Assembly (NCBI RefSeq): GCF_000334895.1
Contig: NZ_BAFM01000003.1
Location: 1 to 64,000 of the forward strand
Reading direction: 5' to 3'
Length of the DNA stretch: 64,000 nucleotides
Origin: Halococcus agarilyticus
GTDB lineage: Archaea; Halobacteriota; Halobacteria; Halobacteriales; Halococcaceae
Shown here: positions 51,579-60,305 of the stretch, piece after piece
Layout: each line of letters starts with the position of its first letter
Position numbering within the stretch: position 1 is the first letter of the stretch
Made by a program: the position numbers and the translations under genes
The notes under the pieces: generated by a model
What the model saw: only the letters and a program-made list of their open reading frames with translations
Told to the model about the DNA's origin: nothing
Databases searched by the model: none

Positions 51579-52754
51579 ATGCGAGACGCATACCTGATCG
51601 GGGCTGCCCAGACCGACTTCGGGGCGTTCCCCGACGAGAGCTATCGCTCGTTGTTCCGCGAGGCCTACGAGGCGGCCGTGGACACCGTTCCAGCGACGGT
51701 TCGGCCGGCGGACGTCGACGAGGTGTACGTCGGTATGCTGTCGGTCGGTGGCAGGCAGATCGGCCTCTCGGCACCGGCCGTCGCCGAACACGCCGGCCTC
51801 TCGGGCGTTCCCTGCACGCGCTTGGAGAACGCCTGTGCGGCATCGGGGTACGCCATCCGTGACGCGGTTCAGGCGGTCAAGAGCGGTATGGCGGACGTCG
51901 TCGTCGCCGGCGGGACCGAGATCATGAACGACGTCAGCTCCGAGACGCTGCCGTACTGGCTGGGCGTGAGCGGGGAGATGGAGTGGGAGCGCATGGCGGG
52001 CACCACCTTCGCCGGCGTCTACGCCCAGATCGCGAGCGCCCACATGGCCGAGTACGGGACGACCCGCGAGCAGCTCTCCAACGTCGCCGTCAAGAGCCAC
52101 CGACACGGTGCGATGAACCCCCACGCACACCTCGGGTTCGAGTGCTCCATCGAGGACGCGGAGAACGCACAGACCGTGGCCCATCCGCTCACGCTGTATC
52201 ACTGCTGTCCGACGACGGACGGTGCTGCGGTCACCATCGTCGCCAGCGAGGACGTCGCGGAGGAGTACACCGACGAGCCGATCCGGATCGCGGGCGCGGG
52301 GGCCGCGAGCGACGCGGTCGGACTCTTCCAGCGGGACTCGTACACCGGTCTCCCGGCGGCGCGCGCAGCCGCCGATCGGGCCTACGAGATGGCGGGTGTC
52401 GGACCGGCCGACATCGACGTTGCCGAGGTCCACGACTGTTTCTCCATCGCCGAGATCGTGGCGTACGAGGACCTCCGCTTCTGTGAACGGGGTGAAGGAG
52501 GCCGCCTCGCCGAGGAGGGAGGGACGGGACTCGGGGGCCGAATTCCGGTCAACACTTCCGGCGGACTCAAGTCGAAAGGTCACCCCATCGGCGCTACCGG
52601 GGCCGGTCAGGCTGTAGAGCTGTTCAAACAGCTCCGCGGCGAGGCCGGCGAGCGTCAGGTCGAGGATGCCGAGCGCGGACTGGCGCACAACGTCGGGGGG
52701 AGCGGGGGTGCGGCGTCGGTTCACGTCTTCGAGGCACCGGGGGTGGACGCGTGA
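51579..52754 (+). CDS. SCP-x/acetyl-CoA acetyltransferase-type thiolase (intact active site)
   Basis: A 391-residue thiolase with nucleophile Cys86 (LENACAASG), His285 in AEVHDCFSIAE and His335 in NTSGGLKSKGHPIGATG. The C-terminus reads AHNVGGSGGAASVHVF, as in SCP-x/archaeal thiolases. It would cleave a beta-ketoacyl-CoA. GGTTAATG at 51547-51554 lies about 28 nt before the ATG, supporting the start. It overlaps the next gene by 4 nt (GTGA). In archaea, thiolase, HMG-CoA synthase and DUF35 proteins form a complex; here the HMGS and DUF35 parts are fused in the next gene. Confidence 0.92.
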   Translation: MRDAYLIGAAQTDFGAFPDESYRSLFREAYEAAVDTVPATVRPADVDEVYVGMLSVGGRQIGLSAPAVAEHAGLSGVPCTRLENACAASGYAIRDAVQAVKSGMADVVVAGGTEIMNDVSSETLPYWLGVSGEMEWERMAGTTFAGVYAQIASAHMAEYGTTREQLSNVAVKSHRHGAMNPHAHLGFECSIEDAENAQTVAHPLTLYHCCPTTDGAAVTIVASEDVAEEYTDEPIRIAGAGAASDAVGLFQRDSYTGLPAARAAADRAYEMAGVGPADIDVAEVHDCFSIAEIVAYEDLRFCERGEGGRLAEEGGTGLGGRIPVNTSGGLKSKGHPIGATGAGQAVELFKQLRGEAGERQVEDAERGLAHNVGGSGGAASVHVFEAPGVDA

Positions 52755-54199
52755 CGGCGATCGAGAGCGGGATCGCCGGTATCGGGGCGTACGTCCCGCC
52801 CCTCCGGGTTCCGGCGTCGGAACTGCGAGAGGGATGGGGGCAGTTCCTGGCACGCGGCATCTCGACCAAGGCGGTCCCGGCCGCCGACGAGGACGCCCTC
52901 ACGATGGCCTACGAGGCGGCGGCCCGCGCGCTGGCGGCGAGCGACGTCGACGGCAGCGAGGTCGCGGAACTCCTGTTCGCGAGCACGACCCCACCCGTCG
53001 CCGAGGAGGACCTCACCGCCAGACTCGGTGCGATGCTCTCCGTACCGGAGACGGCCACGAGAGCGACTGTCACCGCCTCGACCGCCGCCGGGGCACAGTG
53101 TCTCGTCGAGGGAGCGCGTTCCCCGGACCGGACGCTCGTCGTCGCGAGCGACTGCCCGCGTGGCGCGCCCGACGACGCCATCGAGCACGCTGCCGGTGCT
53201 GGCGCGGCCGCGTTCGTCCTGGAGCCCGACGCACCGCTCGCCGTCGAGGGCGTCGCGGAGTACGCGACTCCGTATCCGGGCACGCGGTTCCGGAACAGGG
53301 GCTCCGAGACCGTCGACAGCCTCGACGTGACCCCTTACGAGCGAGAGTCGTTCGAGCGAGCGCTCTCGGGTGCGGCGTCACAGCTCGACTACGACGCGGA
53401 TCGGATGGCGGCCGCGGCGGTCCACGCTCCCGACGCCGCGATCCCGTACCGGGGAGCGGGGCCGCTCGGCGTGGACGACGAGACCGTCGCCGCCGCCACG
53501 ATCGTCGACGAAATCGGCGACGCCGGTGCCGCAGGGGTCGCGCTCGCGCTGGCGTCGGCTATCGCCGACGACGCCGACCCGGTGCTGGTCGCGGGGTACG
53601 GGAGCGGCGCGACGGCGGCGCTCCTCCATCTGGAGCGAGGGGCGGACCGTGCGCCACCGACCGACCTGGCGATCACGGGCGACCGCCGCCTCTCGTTCGC
53701 GGAGTACGTCCGCCTCCGCGGCGACGTCACCTCCGGGCCGCCGGAGGGCGGCGGAGGGTACGTGAGCGTCCCGACCTGGCGGCGATCGATCCCTCAGCGC
53801 TACCGGCTCGAAGCGGGCCGGTGTCCGGCGTGCGAGGAACTGAACTTCCCGCCGAGCGGCGTCTGCTCGTCCTGCCGTGCGTCGATCGAGTACGAACCGG
53901 TCGCACTCGCGCGATCCGGCACGCTGGAAGCGCTCTCGGTGATCTCGCAGGGTGGCGCGCCCCCGGAGTTCGCCGAACTCCAGACGAAGTACGGTGGGGC
54001 GTACGCGACGGGGATCGTCTCCTTCGACGGGCCCGGCGGCGGTTCGGCGAGCGCGCCGGCGTTCGTGATCGACGCCGATCCCGACGAACTCGCGGTCGGC
54101 GACCGCGTCGAGGCGACGATCCGCCGGATCTACACCCAGGAGGGCGTCACGAGGTACGGGTTCAAGGTCGCTCCAGTCGAGGAAGCGAACGCTGGGTGA
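52751..54199 (+). CDS. HMG-CoA synthase-like protein fused to a DUF35 zinc-ribbon/OB domain; nucleophile missing
   Basis: A 482-residue protein. Residues 1-330 have the thiolase-superfamily fold of HMG-CoA synthase (GIAGIGAYVPPLRVP at the start; ASDCPRGAPDDAIEHAAGAG; VHAPDAAIPYRGAGPLG). Residues about 350-480 are a DUF35 module: CPACEELNFPPSGVCSSC zinc ribbon, then an OB fold. The segment where HMGS carries its catalytic Cys reads TVTASTAAGAQ, with no Cys, and the Glu-containing VGSES-type strand reads FASTTPP. The His region remains. It is therefore unlikely to make HMG-CoA. It may scaffold or channel for the thiolase, or catalyse another acyl-CoA reaction. Confidence 0.85.
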   Translation: MTAIESGIAGIGAYVPPLRVPASELREGWGQFLARGISTKAVPAADEDALTMAYEAAARALAASDVDGSEVAELLFASTTPPVAEEDLTARLGAMLSVPETATRATVTASTAAGAQCLVEGARSPDRTLVVASDCPRGAPDDAIEHAAGAGAAAFVLEPDAPLAVEGVAEYATPYPGTRFRNRGSETVDSLDVTPYERESFERALSGAASQLDYDADRMAAAAVHAPDAAIPYRGAGPLGVDDETVAAATIVDEIGDAGAAGVALALASAIADDADPVLVAGYGSGATAALLHLERGADRAPPTDLAITGDRRLSFAEYVRLRGDVTSGPPEGGGGYVSVPTWRRSIPQRYRLEAGRCPACEELNFPPSGVCSSCRASIEYEPVALARSGTLEALSVISQGGAPPEFAELQTKYGGAYATGIVSFDGPGGGSASAPAFVIDADPDELAVGDRVEATIRRIYTQEGVTRYGFKVAPVEEANAG

Positions 54200-54245
54200 G
54201 GCGAGCCATCGCATAGCTTTACGGTCCCGCTCGCACAAGCGGACG

Positions 54246-55040
54246 GTGGATTCCGAGATGACTGCAGACGAATTTCAGATCAGCGGGTCGACGGCGGTCG
54301 TGACCGGGTCGTCCTCGGGGATCGGTCGAGCGATCGTCGAGCGGTTCGCCGACCAGGGCCTCGACGTCGTCGTGACCTCCCGGTCAATGGAAAATGTAGA
54401 GCCAGTCGCAGCAGCGATCGACGAACGGTCCGGAGGCGACGCGCTCCCGATCGAGTGTGACATCACGGACTGGGCCGCGATCGAGGCGCTGGTCGAGGAG
54501 ACGACCGAGACGTTCGGTCCCATCGATATCTGGGTCAACAACGCCGGCGCGAGCTTCGTGGCTCCCTTCGAGGAGGTCAGCGAGAACGGGTGGCAGACCA
54601 TCGTCGACATCAACCTCAACGGCGCGTTCAACTGCACCCGGATCGTCGGCGAGCAGATGCGCGAGAACGACGGCGGGACGATCGTCAACGTCTCCAGCGT
54701 GGCCGCCCGCGACGGCGCGCCGCGGATGATCCACTACGCGGCGGCGAAGGCGGGACTGAACAAGCTGACGTGGACGCTCGCCAACGAGTGGGCGGAGTAC
54801 GACATCCGAATCAACGGGGTCATGCCCGGACTCGTCGCGACCGAGGGACTGGAGAGCCAGGAGGGCATCGTGGCGGACGACATCGACAGAACCAGCGTCG
54901 ACCGCGAGATCGGGCTCCCGGACGAGATCGCCACGGTGACCCAGTTCCTGGCGAGCCCGGCCGCGAGCTACATCCAGGGCCAGACGATCGTCGCCGAAGG
55001 GACTCCCCGGATCCCACGGACCTCGCTCCACGGGGACTGA
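54246..55040 (+). CDS. Short-chain dehydrogenase/reductase
   Basis: A classical SDR of 264 residues: cofactor motif TGSSSGIGRA, NNAG in WVNNAGASF, the catalytic Ser in NVSSVA and Tyr/Lys in HYAAAKAG. The Arg/Ser after the second strand (VTSRSMEN) suggests NADP(H). It would oxidise a hydroxyacyl-CoA or ring alcohol. AGCTTTAC at 54215-54222 fits a leaderless start at GTG 54246; ATG 54258 is an alternative. The C-terminus is somewhat extended (IPRTSLHGD). It converges with the enoyl-CoA hydratase. Confidence 0.93.
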   Translation: MDSEMTADEFQISGSTAVVTGSSSGIGRAIVERFADQGLDVVVTSRSMENVEPVAAAIDERSGGDALPIECDITDWAAIEALVEETTETFGPIDIWVNNAGASFVAPFEEVSENGWQTIVDINLNGAFNCTRIVGEQMRENDGGTIVNVSSVAARDGAPRMIHYAAAKAGLNKLTWTLANEWAEYDIRINGVMPGLVATEGLESQEGIVADDIDRTSVDREIGLPDEIATVTQFLASPAASYIQGQTIVAEGTPRIPRTSLHGD

Positions 55041-55221
55041 ACCGCCGAGTTCCGGTATGCCGGGCAGCAGGGGCCTTCCCACGCGCGGTGAGATTCGTAT
55101 TACGCCCGTCGAGATGGACACACATCGATCCCATCGGCGAGCGGGGGATGGGTCGCTCCTCTCTGGAGAGACGGGACGACGGGAAGCGCGTCGCGTCCGT
55201 GCCGATACGAGTCGGACTGGC

Positions 55222-56019
55222 TCACCGGGAGTGACTGTACTCTCGGTCGAATCGCGGTTTTCGGCCCTCCCTGAAGGCGGCAACGGCCTCCTCGTGTTCC
55301 GGGTCGTTGACACACTCCCACTGGTGGTCGATGGCCCGGTCGCAGTGTGCTTCGAACGACTGCTCTGCGTCGATCAGACGGTTCGTGTGCCGGACCGCGA
55401 GCGCCGGCAGGTCCACCAGCTCCTCCGCTAGATCGTGTGCGGCGTCCAGCGCGCTCTCCGCTCTCTCGACTGCCAACCCCAGGTCGACGGCCGCCGCCGG
55501 CGTAATGTCCCTCCCCGTGAGGAGGTACTCCCGGGCCTTCGACTCCCCGATGAGGCGCGGGAGCAACCACGCACCGCCATCCCCGGGAACCAACCCCATC
55601 CCGACGAACCCCTCCCGAAGGACGGCGTCGGGGCCGACGGTACGGAGGTCACAGGCGAGGGCGAAATCACAGCCGGCACCGATGGCCGGACCGCCGACGG
55701 CGGCGATGGTCGGCTTCGACGACTCGCGGAGGCCGGCGACGACCCCCTGGACGGTTTCGAGGAACGCCCCGTAGGCGTCCTCCCCCTTCTCCTTCCAGTC
55801 CGGCATCGAGGAGACGTCCGCCCCCGCACAGAACCCGTCGCCGGCCCCGGTGAGGACGGCGACGTAGGCCCCATCGTCACGACGAAAGCGCTCGATCGAG
55901 TCGTTCAACTCGGCTACAGTCCCCTCGGTGAAGGCGTTGTGGACGCTCGGCCGGTCGATGGTGATCGTCGCCACGCCCGCCTCGGTCCGGTAGTCGAGGT
56001 CCTCGTACTCGGTCGCCAT
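55222..56019 (-). CDS. Enoyl-CoA hydratase/isomerase family protein
   Basis: A 265-residue crotonase: ITIDRPSVHNAFTEGTVAEL, oxyanion-hole strands GAGDGFCAGADVSSMPD and GGPAIGAGCDFALACDLR, then FVGMGLVPGDGGAWLLPRL. In the last motif, the second acidic residue is Asp (PGDGG), with the first catalytic Glu site not obvious, so the exact reaction (hydration, isomerisation or C-C cleavage) is open. The start ATG 56019 has a minus-strand TATA-like stretch at 56041-56049. The gene shares the regulatory region with the divergent iclR-type gene. Confidence 0.92.
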   Translation of the reverse strand: MATEYEDLDYRTEAGVATITIDRPSVHNAFTEGTVAELNDSIERFRRDDGAYVAVLTGAGDGFCAGADVSSMPDWKEKGEDAYGAFLETVQGVVAGLRESSKPTIAAVGGPAIGAGCDFALACDLRTVGPDAVLREGFVGMGLVPGDGGAWLLPRLIGESKAREYLLTGRDITPAAAVDLGLAVERAESALDAAHDLAEELVDLPALAVRHTNRLIDAEQSFEAHCDRAIDHQWECVNDPEHEEAVAAFREGRKPRFDREYSHSR

Positions 56020-56335
56020 GGCGACCCGATGGCCCCGGACGTTGAATAGCTTGTCCTCGTTTCGGCCCGGCAGCGTCGAGCCGAACCCCGAGATCACCGC
56101 TCAGCGCACCGTGGCGGTCTCGCCGGAAAAACGCCGGCGAAAAAGTCAAAAGAAAGCTATTACGCCTCTCCCCGGACATGCCGGAAAAATAGTGATGGAA
56201 CCACTGAATCACCGACATCTTTCCCCATCCGAGTAGCAGAAACAGGGCCGTCGTCTTCGGATCGACCTGCTCCCGTGTTTCGATGTGTAACGATACCACT
56301 CCCCATGCAACACGGGGGTGCCGTCGATCACACTC

Positions 56336-56351
56336 TTCCGGAAATTCCGGA
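56336..56351. promoter_or_regulatory. Candidate operator (TTCCGGAAATTCCGGA)
   Basis: A near-perfect 9-nt-period CCGG pair that shares its flanks with the element at 48296-48313, eight kilobases away. Confidence 0.45.
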
Positions 56352-56435
56352 CCCGAGCCGGAGGGTGACGCGAGGGATCGCCCCCTCGGAGACGAGTATC
56401 GATCGTCCGATGCGGCCGGATCCGTCGCGACGGAG

Positions 56436-56462
56436 TCTCCGGAAATAGCGGAAAGATTTATG
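56436..56462 (+). promoter_or_regulatory. iclR-type gene promoter with overlapping operator-like element
   Basis: The operator-like TCTCCGGAAATAGCGGAAA (56436-56454) runs straight into the TATA-like GATTTATG (56455-56462), which lies about 26 nt before the ATG at 56486. A protein bound here would cover the promoter and could repress or activate it. Confidence 0.55.
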
Positions 56463-56485
56463 TGTCGTGTGAACAACCATCAGCT

Positions 56486-57241
56486 ATGAACAAGACCGTG
56501 CCGGTCAAAACCGCGACGCGGATCGCCGAGATAGTCGAGGCTCTCCTCGAACTCGAGCGCGCCAGCCTCTCGGAACTCGCTCGGCACCTCGACCTGGCGG
56601 ACAGCACCCTCCACGATCACCTCACGACGCTCGAATCGCTTGGCTACGTCGTCAGGGACGACAAGAAGTACCGGGTGAGTCTTCGGTTCCTCGAGGTCGG
56701 CGAGAAGGTCCGCAACCAGCTGAACGTCTACCAGGTTGCCGACCCCGAGGTGAGCAAGCTGGCCAACGAGACGGGAGAGCACGCCAGCCTGATGATCGAG
56801 GAGAACGGGATGGGCGTCATCCTCGTGATCGCGAAGGGCACCGATGCCGTGAACCTCGAGGCCTACGCCGGCCGACGCGTCGTCCTCACCGCGAACGCGC
56901 CGGGCAAGGCGATCCTGGCTCACCTCCCCGAACGGCGGGTGGAGCGGATCATCGACCAGCAGGGGTTGCCGAAGTACACCGAACACACGATCACCGAGCG
57001 CGAGGACCTGTTCGAGGAACTCGCAGCCATCCGCGAGCGTGGGTACGCGACCGACACCGAGGAGCTGGTGGAGGGTGTGAAGGCCATCTCGGTGCCCGTG
57101 ATCAGCCGGAACAGGGTGCAGGGGGCGCTCACGGTGGGCGGTCCCGCCCACCGGATGGAGGGCGAACTGTTCGAGGAAGAGCTCCCGAACCTCCTCCTCC
57201 GAGCGTCGAACGTGGTCGAACTCAATCTGACACACTCGTAG
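56486..57241 (+). CDS. IclR-family transcriptional regulator
   Basis: A 251-residue IclR protein: N-terminal winged helix (LSELARHLDLADSTLHDHLT followed by LESLGYVVRDDKKYRVSL) and a C-terminal ligand-binding GAF-like domain (EHASLMIEENGMGVILVIAKG; LTANAPGKAILAHLPE; GVKAISVPVISRNRVQGALT in two parts). ATG 56486 fits the promoter at 56455-56462. It is in the middle of the island and is the only regulator seen there. It probably senses an island substrate or CoA intermediate and acts on the CCGG-N5-CCGG elements, which is inference. Confidence 0.93.
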   Translation: MNKTVPVKTATRIAEIVEALLELERASLSELARHLDLADSTLHDHLTTLESLGYVVRDDKKYRVSLRFLEVGEKVRNQLNVYQVADPEVSKLANETGEHASLMIEENGMGVILVIAKGTDAVNLEAYAGRRVVLTANAPGKAILAHLPERRVERIIDQQGLPKYTEHTITEREDLFEELAAIRERGYATDTEELVEGVKAISVPVISRNRVQGALTVGGPAHRMEGELFEEELPNLLLRASNVVELNLTHS

Positions 57242-57299
57242 GCGACGGCCGCGTTCGGCCACGGCGTCGCCTCGCGGCATGGAACCGACGGAGACCGCG

Positions 57300-58160
57300 T
57301 CAGACCCCGAAGAGGCTGCGTGCGTTCTCCGAGAGGAGTTTTCGTTCGACCGTAGCGTTCAGGCCGAGATCGTCGAGCTGTGGAATCGCCGTATCGTAGT
57401 CGAGCACGGGGTAGTCGGTCCCGAAGACGACCTTGTCCTGGCCGCGGCTCCGGATGAAGTTCACGACGTTCTCCTCCCAGTACTTGGGCGCGTGGGCCGT
57501 CGCACCCAGGTAGACGTTCGGGTGTTTCCACGCCATCGCCTCGAGCTCCTTCGACCACGGCCAGCCGGTGTGACAGCCGACCACATCGAGATCGGGGAAG
57601 TCCAGTGCGACGTCGTCGAGCAGGATCGGCTTTCCGTGCCCGCTCGGCATCCGCATCGCGGAGTGGCCGACCTGCATCACGACGGGGACGTCGAGTTCGG
57701 CACACTTCGCGTAGAACGGGTAGAACTGGCGGTGGTTGAGGGGGAGGTCCCACCCGTACGGTTCGAGGATCCCGGCGACGAATCCGTGATCCTCGACGTA
57801 CTCCTCCAGACGGGCAACCCCGTCCATCCCCTCTCGCGGGTTGATGCCCGCCATCCCCCTGATGCGGTCCGGGTACGCCTCGGCGACGTCGGCGACCCAC
57901 TCGTGGGGGACGTCGATCTCCATTCCGCCGTCCGGATTGCCGAACTTCAGCGCCGGGACGAACACCTGAGCAACGCCGTGTGCGTCCATCTTCGCGACGA
58001 AATCGTCCGCCGACATCCCTCGGGACGGGTCGTACATGTCGTCCATGCCGAAGACCTGGGCGGCGACCCGCTGGGCCTGAGAGTCGTAGTACAGTTCGGT
58101 CCCCTCCCGCGTGAAGAGGTTGCACCAGACGTCGACAATGCCCTCGGATCCCGAACTCAT
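57300..58160 (-). CDS. Amidohydrolase-2 family protein with altered first metal motif
   Basis: A 286-residue TIM-barrel protein of the amidohydrolase-2/ACMSD-decarboxylase family. Visible are INPREGMDGVARLEEYV, VPVVMQVGHSAMRM, VGCHTGWPWSKELEAMA and the C-terminal VVFGTDYPVLD with the expected Asp. The first strand reads IVDVWCNLF, where the family has D-V-H-x-H (compare VVDVHSHIW in the paralogue at 60815-61750), so two metal ligands are missing. Its reaction may be metal-light hydrolysis, decarboxylation or something else. Similar proteins accompany steroid and aromatic catabolism in actinobacteria. Confidence 0.85.
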   Translation of the reverse strand: MSSGSEGIVDVWCNLFTREGTELYYDSQAQRVAAQVFGMDDMYDPSRGMSADDFVAKMDAHGVAQVFVPALKFGNPDGGMEIDVPHEWVADVAEAYPDRIRGMAGINPREGMDGVARLEEYVEDHGFVAGILEPYGWDLPLNHRQFYPFYAKCAELDVPVVMQVGHSAMRMPSGHGKPILLDDVALDFPDLDVVGCHTGWPWSKELEAMAWKHPNVYLGATAHAPKYWEENVVNFIRSRGQDKVVFGTDYPVLDYDTAIPQLDDLGLNATVERKLLSENARSLFGV

Positions 58161-58284
58161 CGCAGCCACTCCACGTGCATCGGTAGCGTACCGTTCGGGA
58201 AGGACGTGTATAGCTCTATTGGTACGCGTCGGTTCGAGCATCCGTCTCCCCCGGTCGGGAGCACGAAACAAGGGCCCGGTCCGG

Positions 58285-59436
58285 TCAGTCGTAGAGATGA
58301 CGCGCGACGACGCTCCGGTTGATCTCGTTGGTCCCCTCGTATATCTGAGTCCCCTTCGCCTCCCGCATGAACCGTTCGACCGGGTAGTCCTTCGAGTAGC
58401 CGCGCGATCCGAGTACCTGCACGGCCTCGACGGCCCCCTCCATCGCTGCGTCGGAGGCGAAGGTCTTCGCGATGGCCGCATCCTGGGTCACCCTTTCGCC
58501 AGCATCGAGTTTCGCCGCCGCGCTGTAGGTCAGCAGTCGCGCGGCCTCCAGGTCCATCTTCATATCCGCCAGCTTGAACGACACGCCCTGGTTGTTCCGG
58601 ATCGGTTCGCCGAACTGTTCGCGCTCGTCCGCGAAGCGCGCGCTCTCGTCGAGACAGCCCTGGAGGATGCCCGTCGATTGAGCGGCGACACCCAGTCGGC
58701 CGATGTCGAGCGCTTCCATTATGTACCGGAACCCACGGCCCTCCTCGCCGACCAGGTTCTCGACGGGCACCCGAAGGTTCTCGTATTTGACCTCGTTCTC
58801 GACGACGGCACCGCCCTCCATGCAGGGGATATCGCGGACGAACTCGACACCGTCGCGCTCCCCGGGGTTCGGGACGCCGATGATGCTCACGTCGTCGTGG
58901 CTGCCGGTATCGTCGGTCCGGGCGACGACGAAGATCAGGTCGGCGACCTCGCCGTGGGAGGTCCACACCTTGTGACCGTCGATCACGAACTCGTCGCCGT
59001 CCCGTTCGGCAGTGGTTTCGAGCGCGTTCGCGTCGCTGCCGGCCTGTGGCTCGGTGAGTGAGACGGCGGTCACCTGATTCTGGGTGAAGACGTCGGTCAG
59101 CCACTCCTCGCGCTGTCGCTCGCTGCCGAACTTCTGGAGGGTGTGGCCGACGAGCGATCCCGAGAGCGAGACCACGCCCGCCGGGACCTTCCAGATCCGA
59201 CAGAGCTCCTCGATCGTGAGGACGAACGAGCGGTAGTCCCGACCCTCGCCGCCGTAGCGTTCGGGGATCGTCACTCCGTACAGACCTGCTTCCCCGAGTT
59301 CGTCGACGAGGTCCAGGGGGAACTCGTCCCGTTCCTCGTAGTCGTCGACGACCGGTGCGACCTCCGTCTCCGCGAACTCCCTGACTCGCTCGCGATACTC
59401 CTCGTGTTCCGATTCGAGGCCGATATGTCCCGTCAT
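58285..59436 (-). CDS. Acyl-CoA dehydrogenase
   Basis: A 383-residue flavoprotein: TIPERYGGEGRDYRSFVLTI, FAD/substrate motif AVSLTEPQAGSDANALET, WTSHGEVADLIFVVART, RIGxE-like region RLGVAAQSTGILQG, and the catalytic Glu in GTQIYEGTNEINR. It introduces an alpha-beta double bond into an acyl-CoA. ATG 59436 gives the family-typical length; upstream in-frame ATG 59487 is possible. Own promoter elements lie at 59497-59530. Confidence 0.94.
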   Translation of the reverse strand: MTGHIGLESEHEEYRERVREFAETEVAPVVDDYEERDEFPLDLVDELGEAGLYGVTIPERYGGEGRDYRSFVLTIEELCRIWKVPAGVVSLSGSLVGHTLQKFGSERQREEWLTDVFTQNQVTAVSLTEPQAGSDANALETTAERDGDEFVIDGHKVWTSHGEVADLIFVVARTDDTGSHDDVSIIGVPNPGERDGVEFVRDIPCMEGGAVVENEVKYENLRVPVENLVGEEGRGFRYIMEALDIGRLGVAAQSTGILQGCLDESARFADEREQFGEPIRNNQGVSFKLADMKMDLEAARLLTYSAAAKLDAGERVTQDAAIAKTFASDAAMEGAVEAVQVLGSRGYSKDYPVERFMREAKGTQIYEGTNEINRSVVARHLYD

Positions 59437-59687
59437 GATGGAGTCGTAAGTGGTTTCGGACGCCGAGATGGCTGTATCACGCTTCATCCCAACCGGGCTT
59501 ATAGCTGTCGAAATCTCGAAAATTTGATATGAGGGGCCGGTGGATGCCCAGCTACTACCCACCTTGAGTCACGATCCTCGACGAACGCCACGATCCCCTC
59601 CGTCGAATCGTCGCCCGGTCGATCGCCTCGCTGGACCGCGACTGACGCCCATCGGGAGCCTTCGGTCCTCGACCGGTCGTCGCACGT

Positions 59688-60149
59688 TCAGAAGGCCTCG
59701 TGCGTCTCGAGGTTCGGCCAGCCCTCGTCGTGATCCACGGAGTACCGGAATCGGAGTTCCAGTGATTCGATGCGCCATCCGTCCTCGCCGTGTCGGTAGC
59801 GCTCGCGATACTCGCCCAGCCGAAAGCCACCGGTGCCGTCCGCGAGGGTGATCCAGGAGGTGACGTACCAGCGGCCGGTCGCTGCGTCGCCGTCGACGTC
59901 CAGCACGCCGTTCTGGACGGCGTGGGCGGTCGCATCGAGGTGCTCCGCGACGAACCCCTCGGCGAACTCCCGAACGCCGTCGTGGCCCTCGAAGCTCCCG
60001 AGCCCGCCGTAATCGAGGCTCGCGTCCGGAGTGAACAGGTCGACGACTCCCTCCCAGTCGCGATCGTCGAGCCGGTAACAGTACTCGTGCTTGAGCTCCC
60101 GGATGGCCTCGCGCGATTCCACCCGCTCGAGGCGCGCTTCGAGTCCCAT
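59688..60149 (-). CDS. SnoaL-like / NTF2-fold protein
   Basis: A 153-residue cone-fold protein: EAIRELKHEYCYRLDDRDWE, LFTPDASLDYGGLGSFEGHD, FVAEHLDATAHAVQNG, RWYVTSWITLADG and RYRHGEDGWRIESLELRF. This is the SnoaL_4/ring-hydroxylating-beta-like group that includes dehydratases, isomerases and small binding proteins. Polar residues (Tyr, Asp, His) line the pocket as in dehydratases such as scytalone dehydratase. GGTTATC on the minus strand at 60172-60178 supports the start. The reaction is unknown. Confidence 0.86.
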   Translation of the reverse strand: MGLEARLERVESREAIRELKHEYCYRLDDRDWEGVVDLFTPDASLDYGGLGSFEGHDGVREFAEGFVAEHLDATAHAVQNGVLDVDGDAATGRWYVTSWITLADGTGGFRLGEYRERYRHGEDGWRIESLELRFRYSVDHDEGWPNLETHEAF

Positions 60150-60305
60150 GTCGGCGTGTGATTCGGTGTCGAGATAACCCTTGTGCCGACGGCCCGTCGC
60201 TCCGGCGTGCCGACGCGAGCGAGGTCGCTCCAGCCGTCGCCGCATCGCCGCCTGTCATCGCTCACCCCTCGTTTCGGATCGAATATGAGGATACCACCGA
60301 TCCGT

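Larger units (their letters stand above)
56020..56485. promoter_or_regulatory. Regulatory region between divergent hydratase and IclR genes
   Basis: 466 nt without a gene. It contains an 11-nt-period CCGG pair (56123-56137) and 9-nt-period pairs at 56172-56184, 56338-56350 and 56439-56451, plus A/T-rich stretches around 56140-56165. The last pair (TCCGGAAATAGCGGAAA) directly abuts the TATA box of the iclR-type gene, suggesting autoregulation. The hydratase promoter is at 56041-56049. Confidence 0.55.

Noticed and set aside
53378-54238. 286-residue frame antisense to the HMGS-like/DUF35 gene
   Set aside because: Arg-rich shadow frame without domain or promoter.
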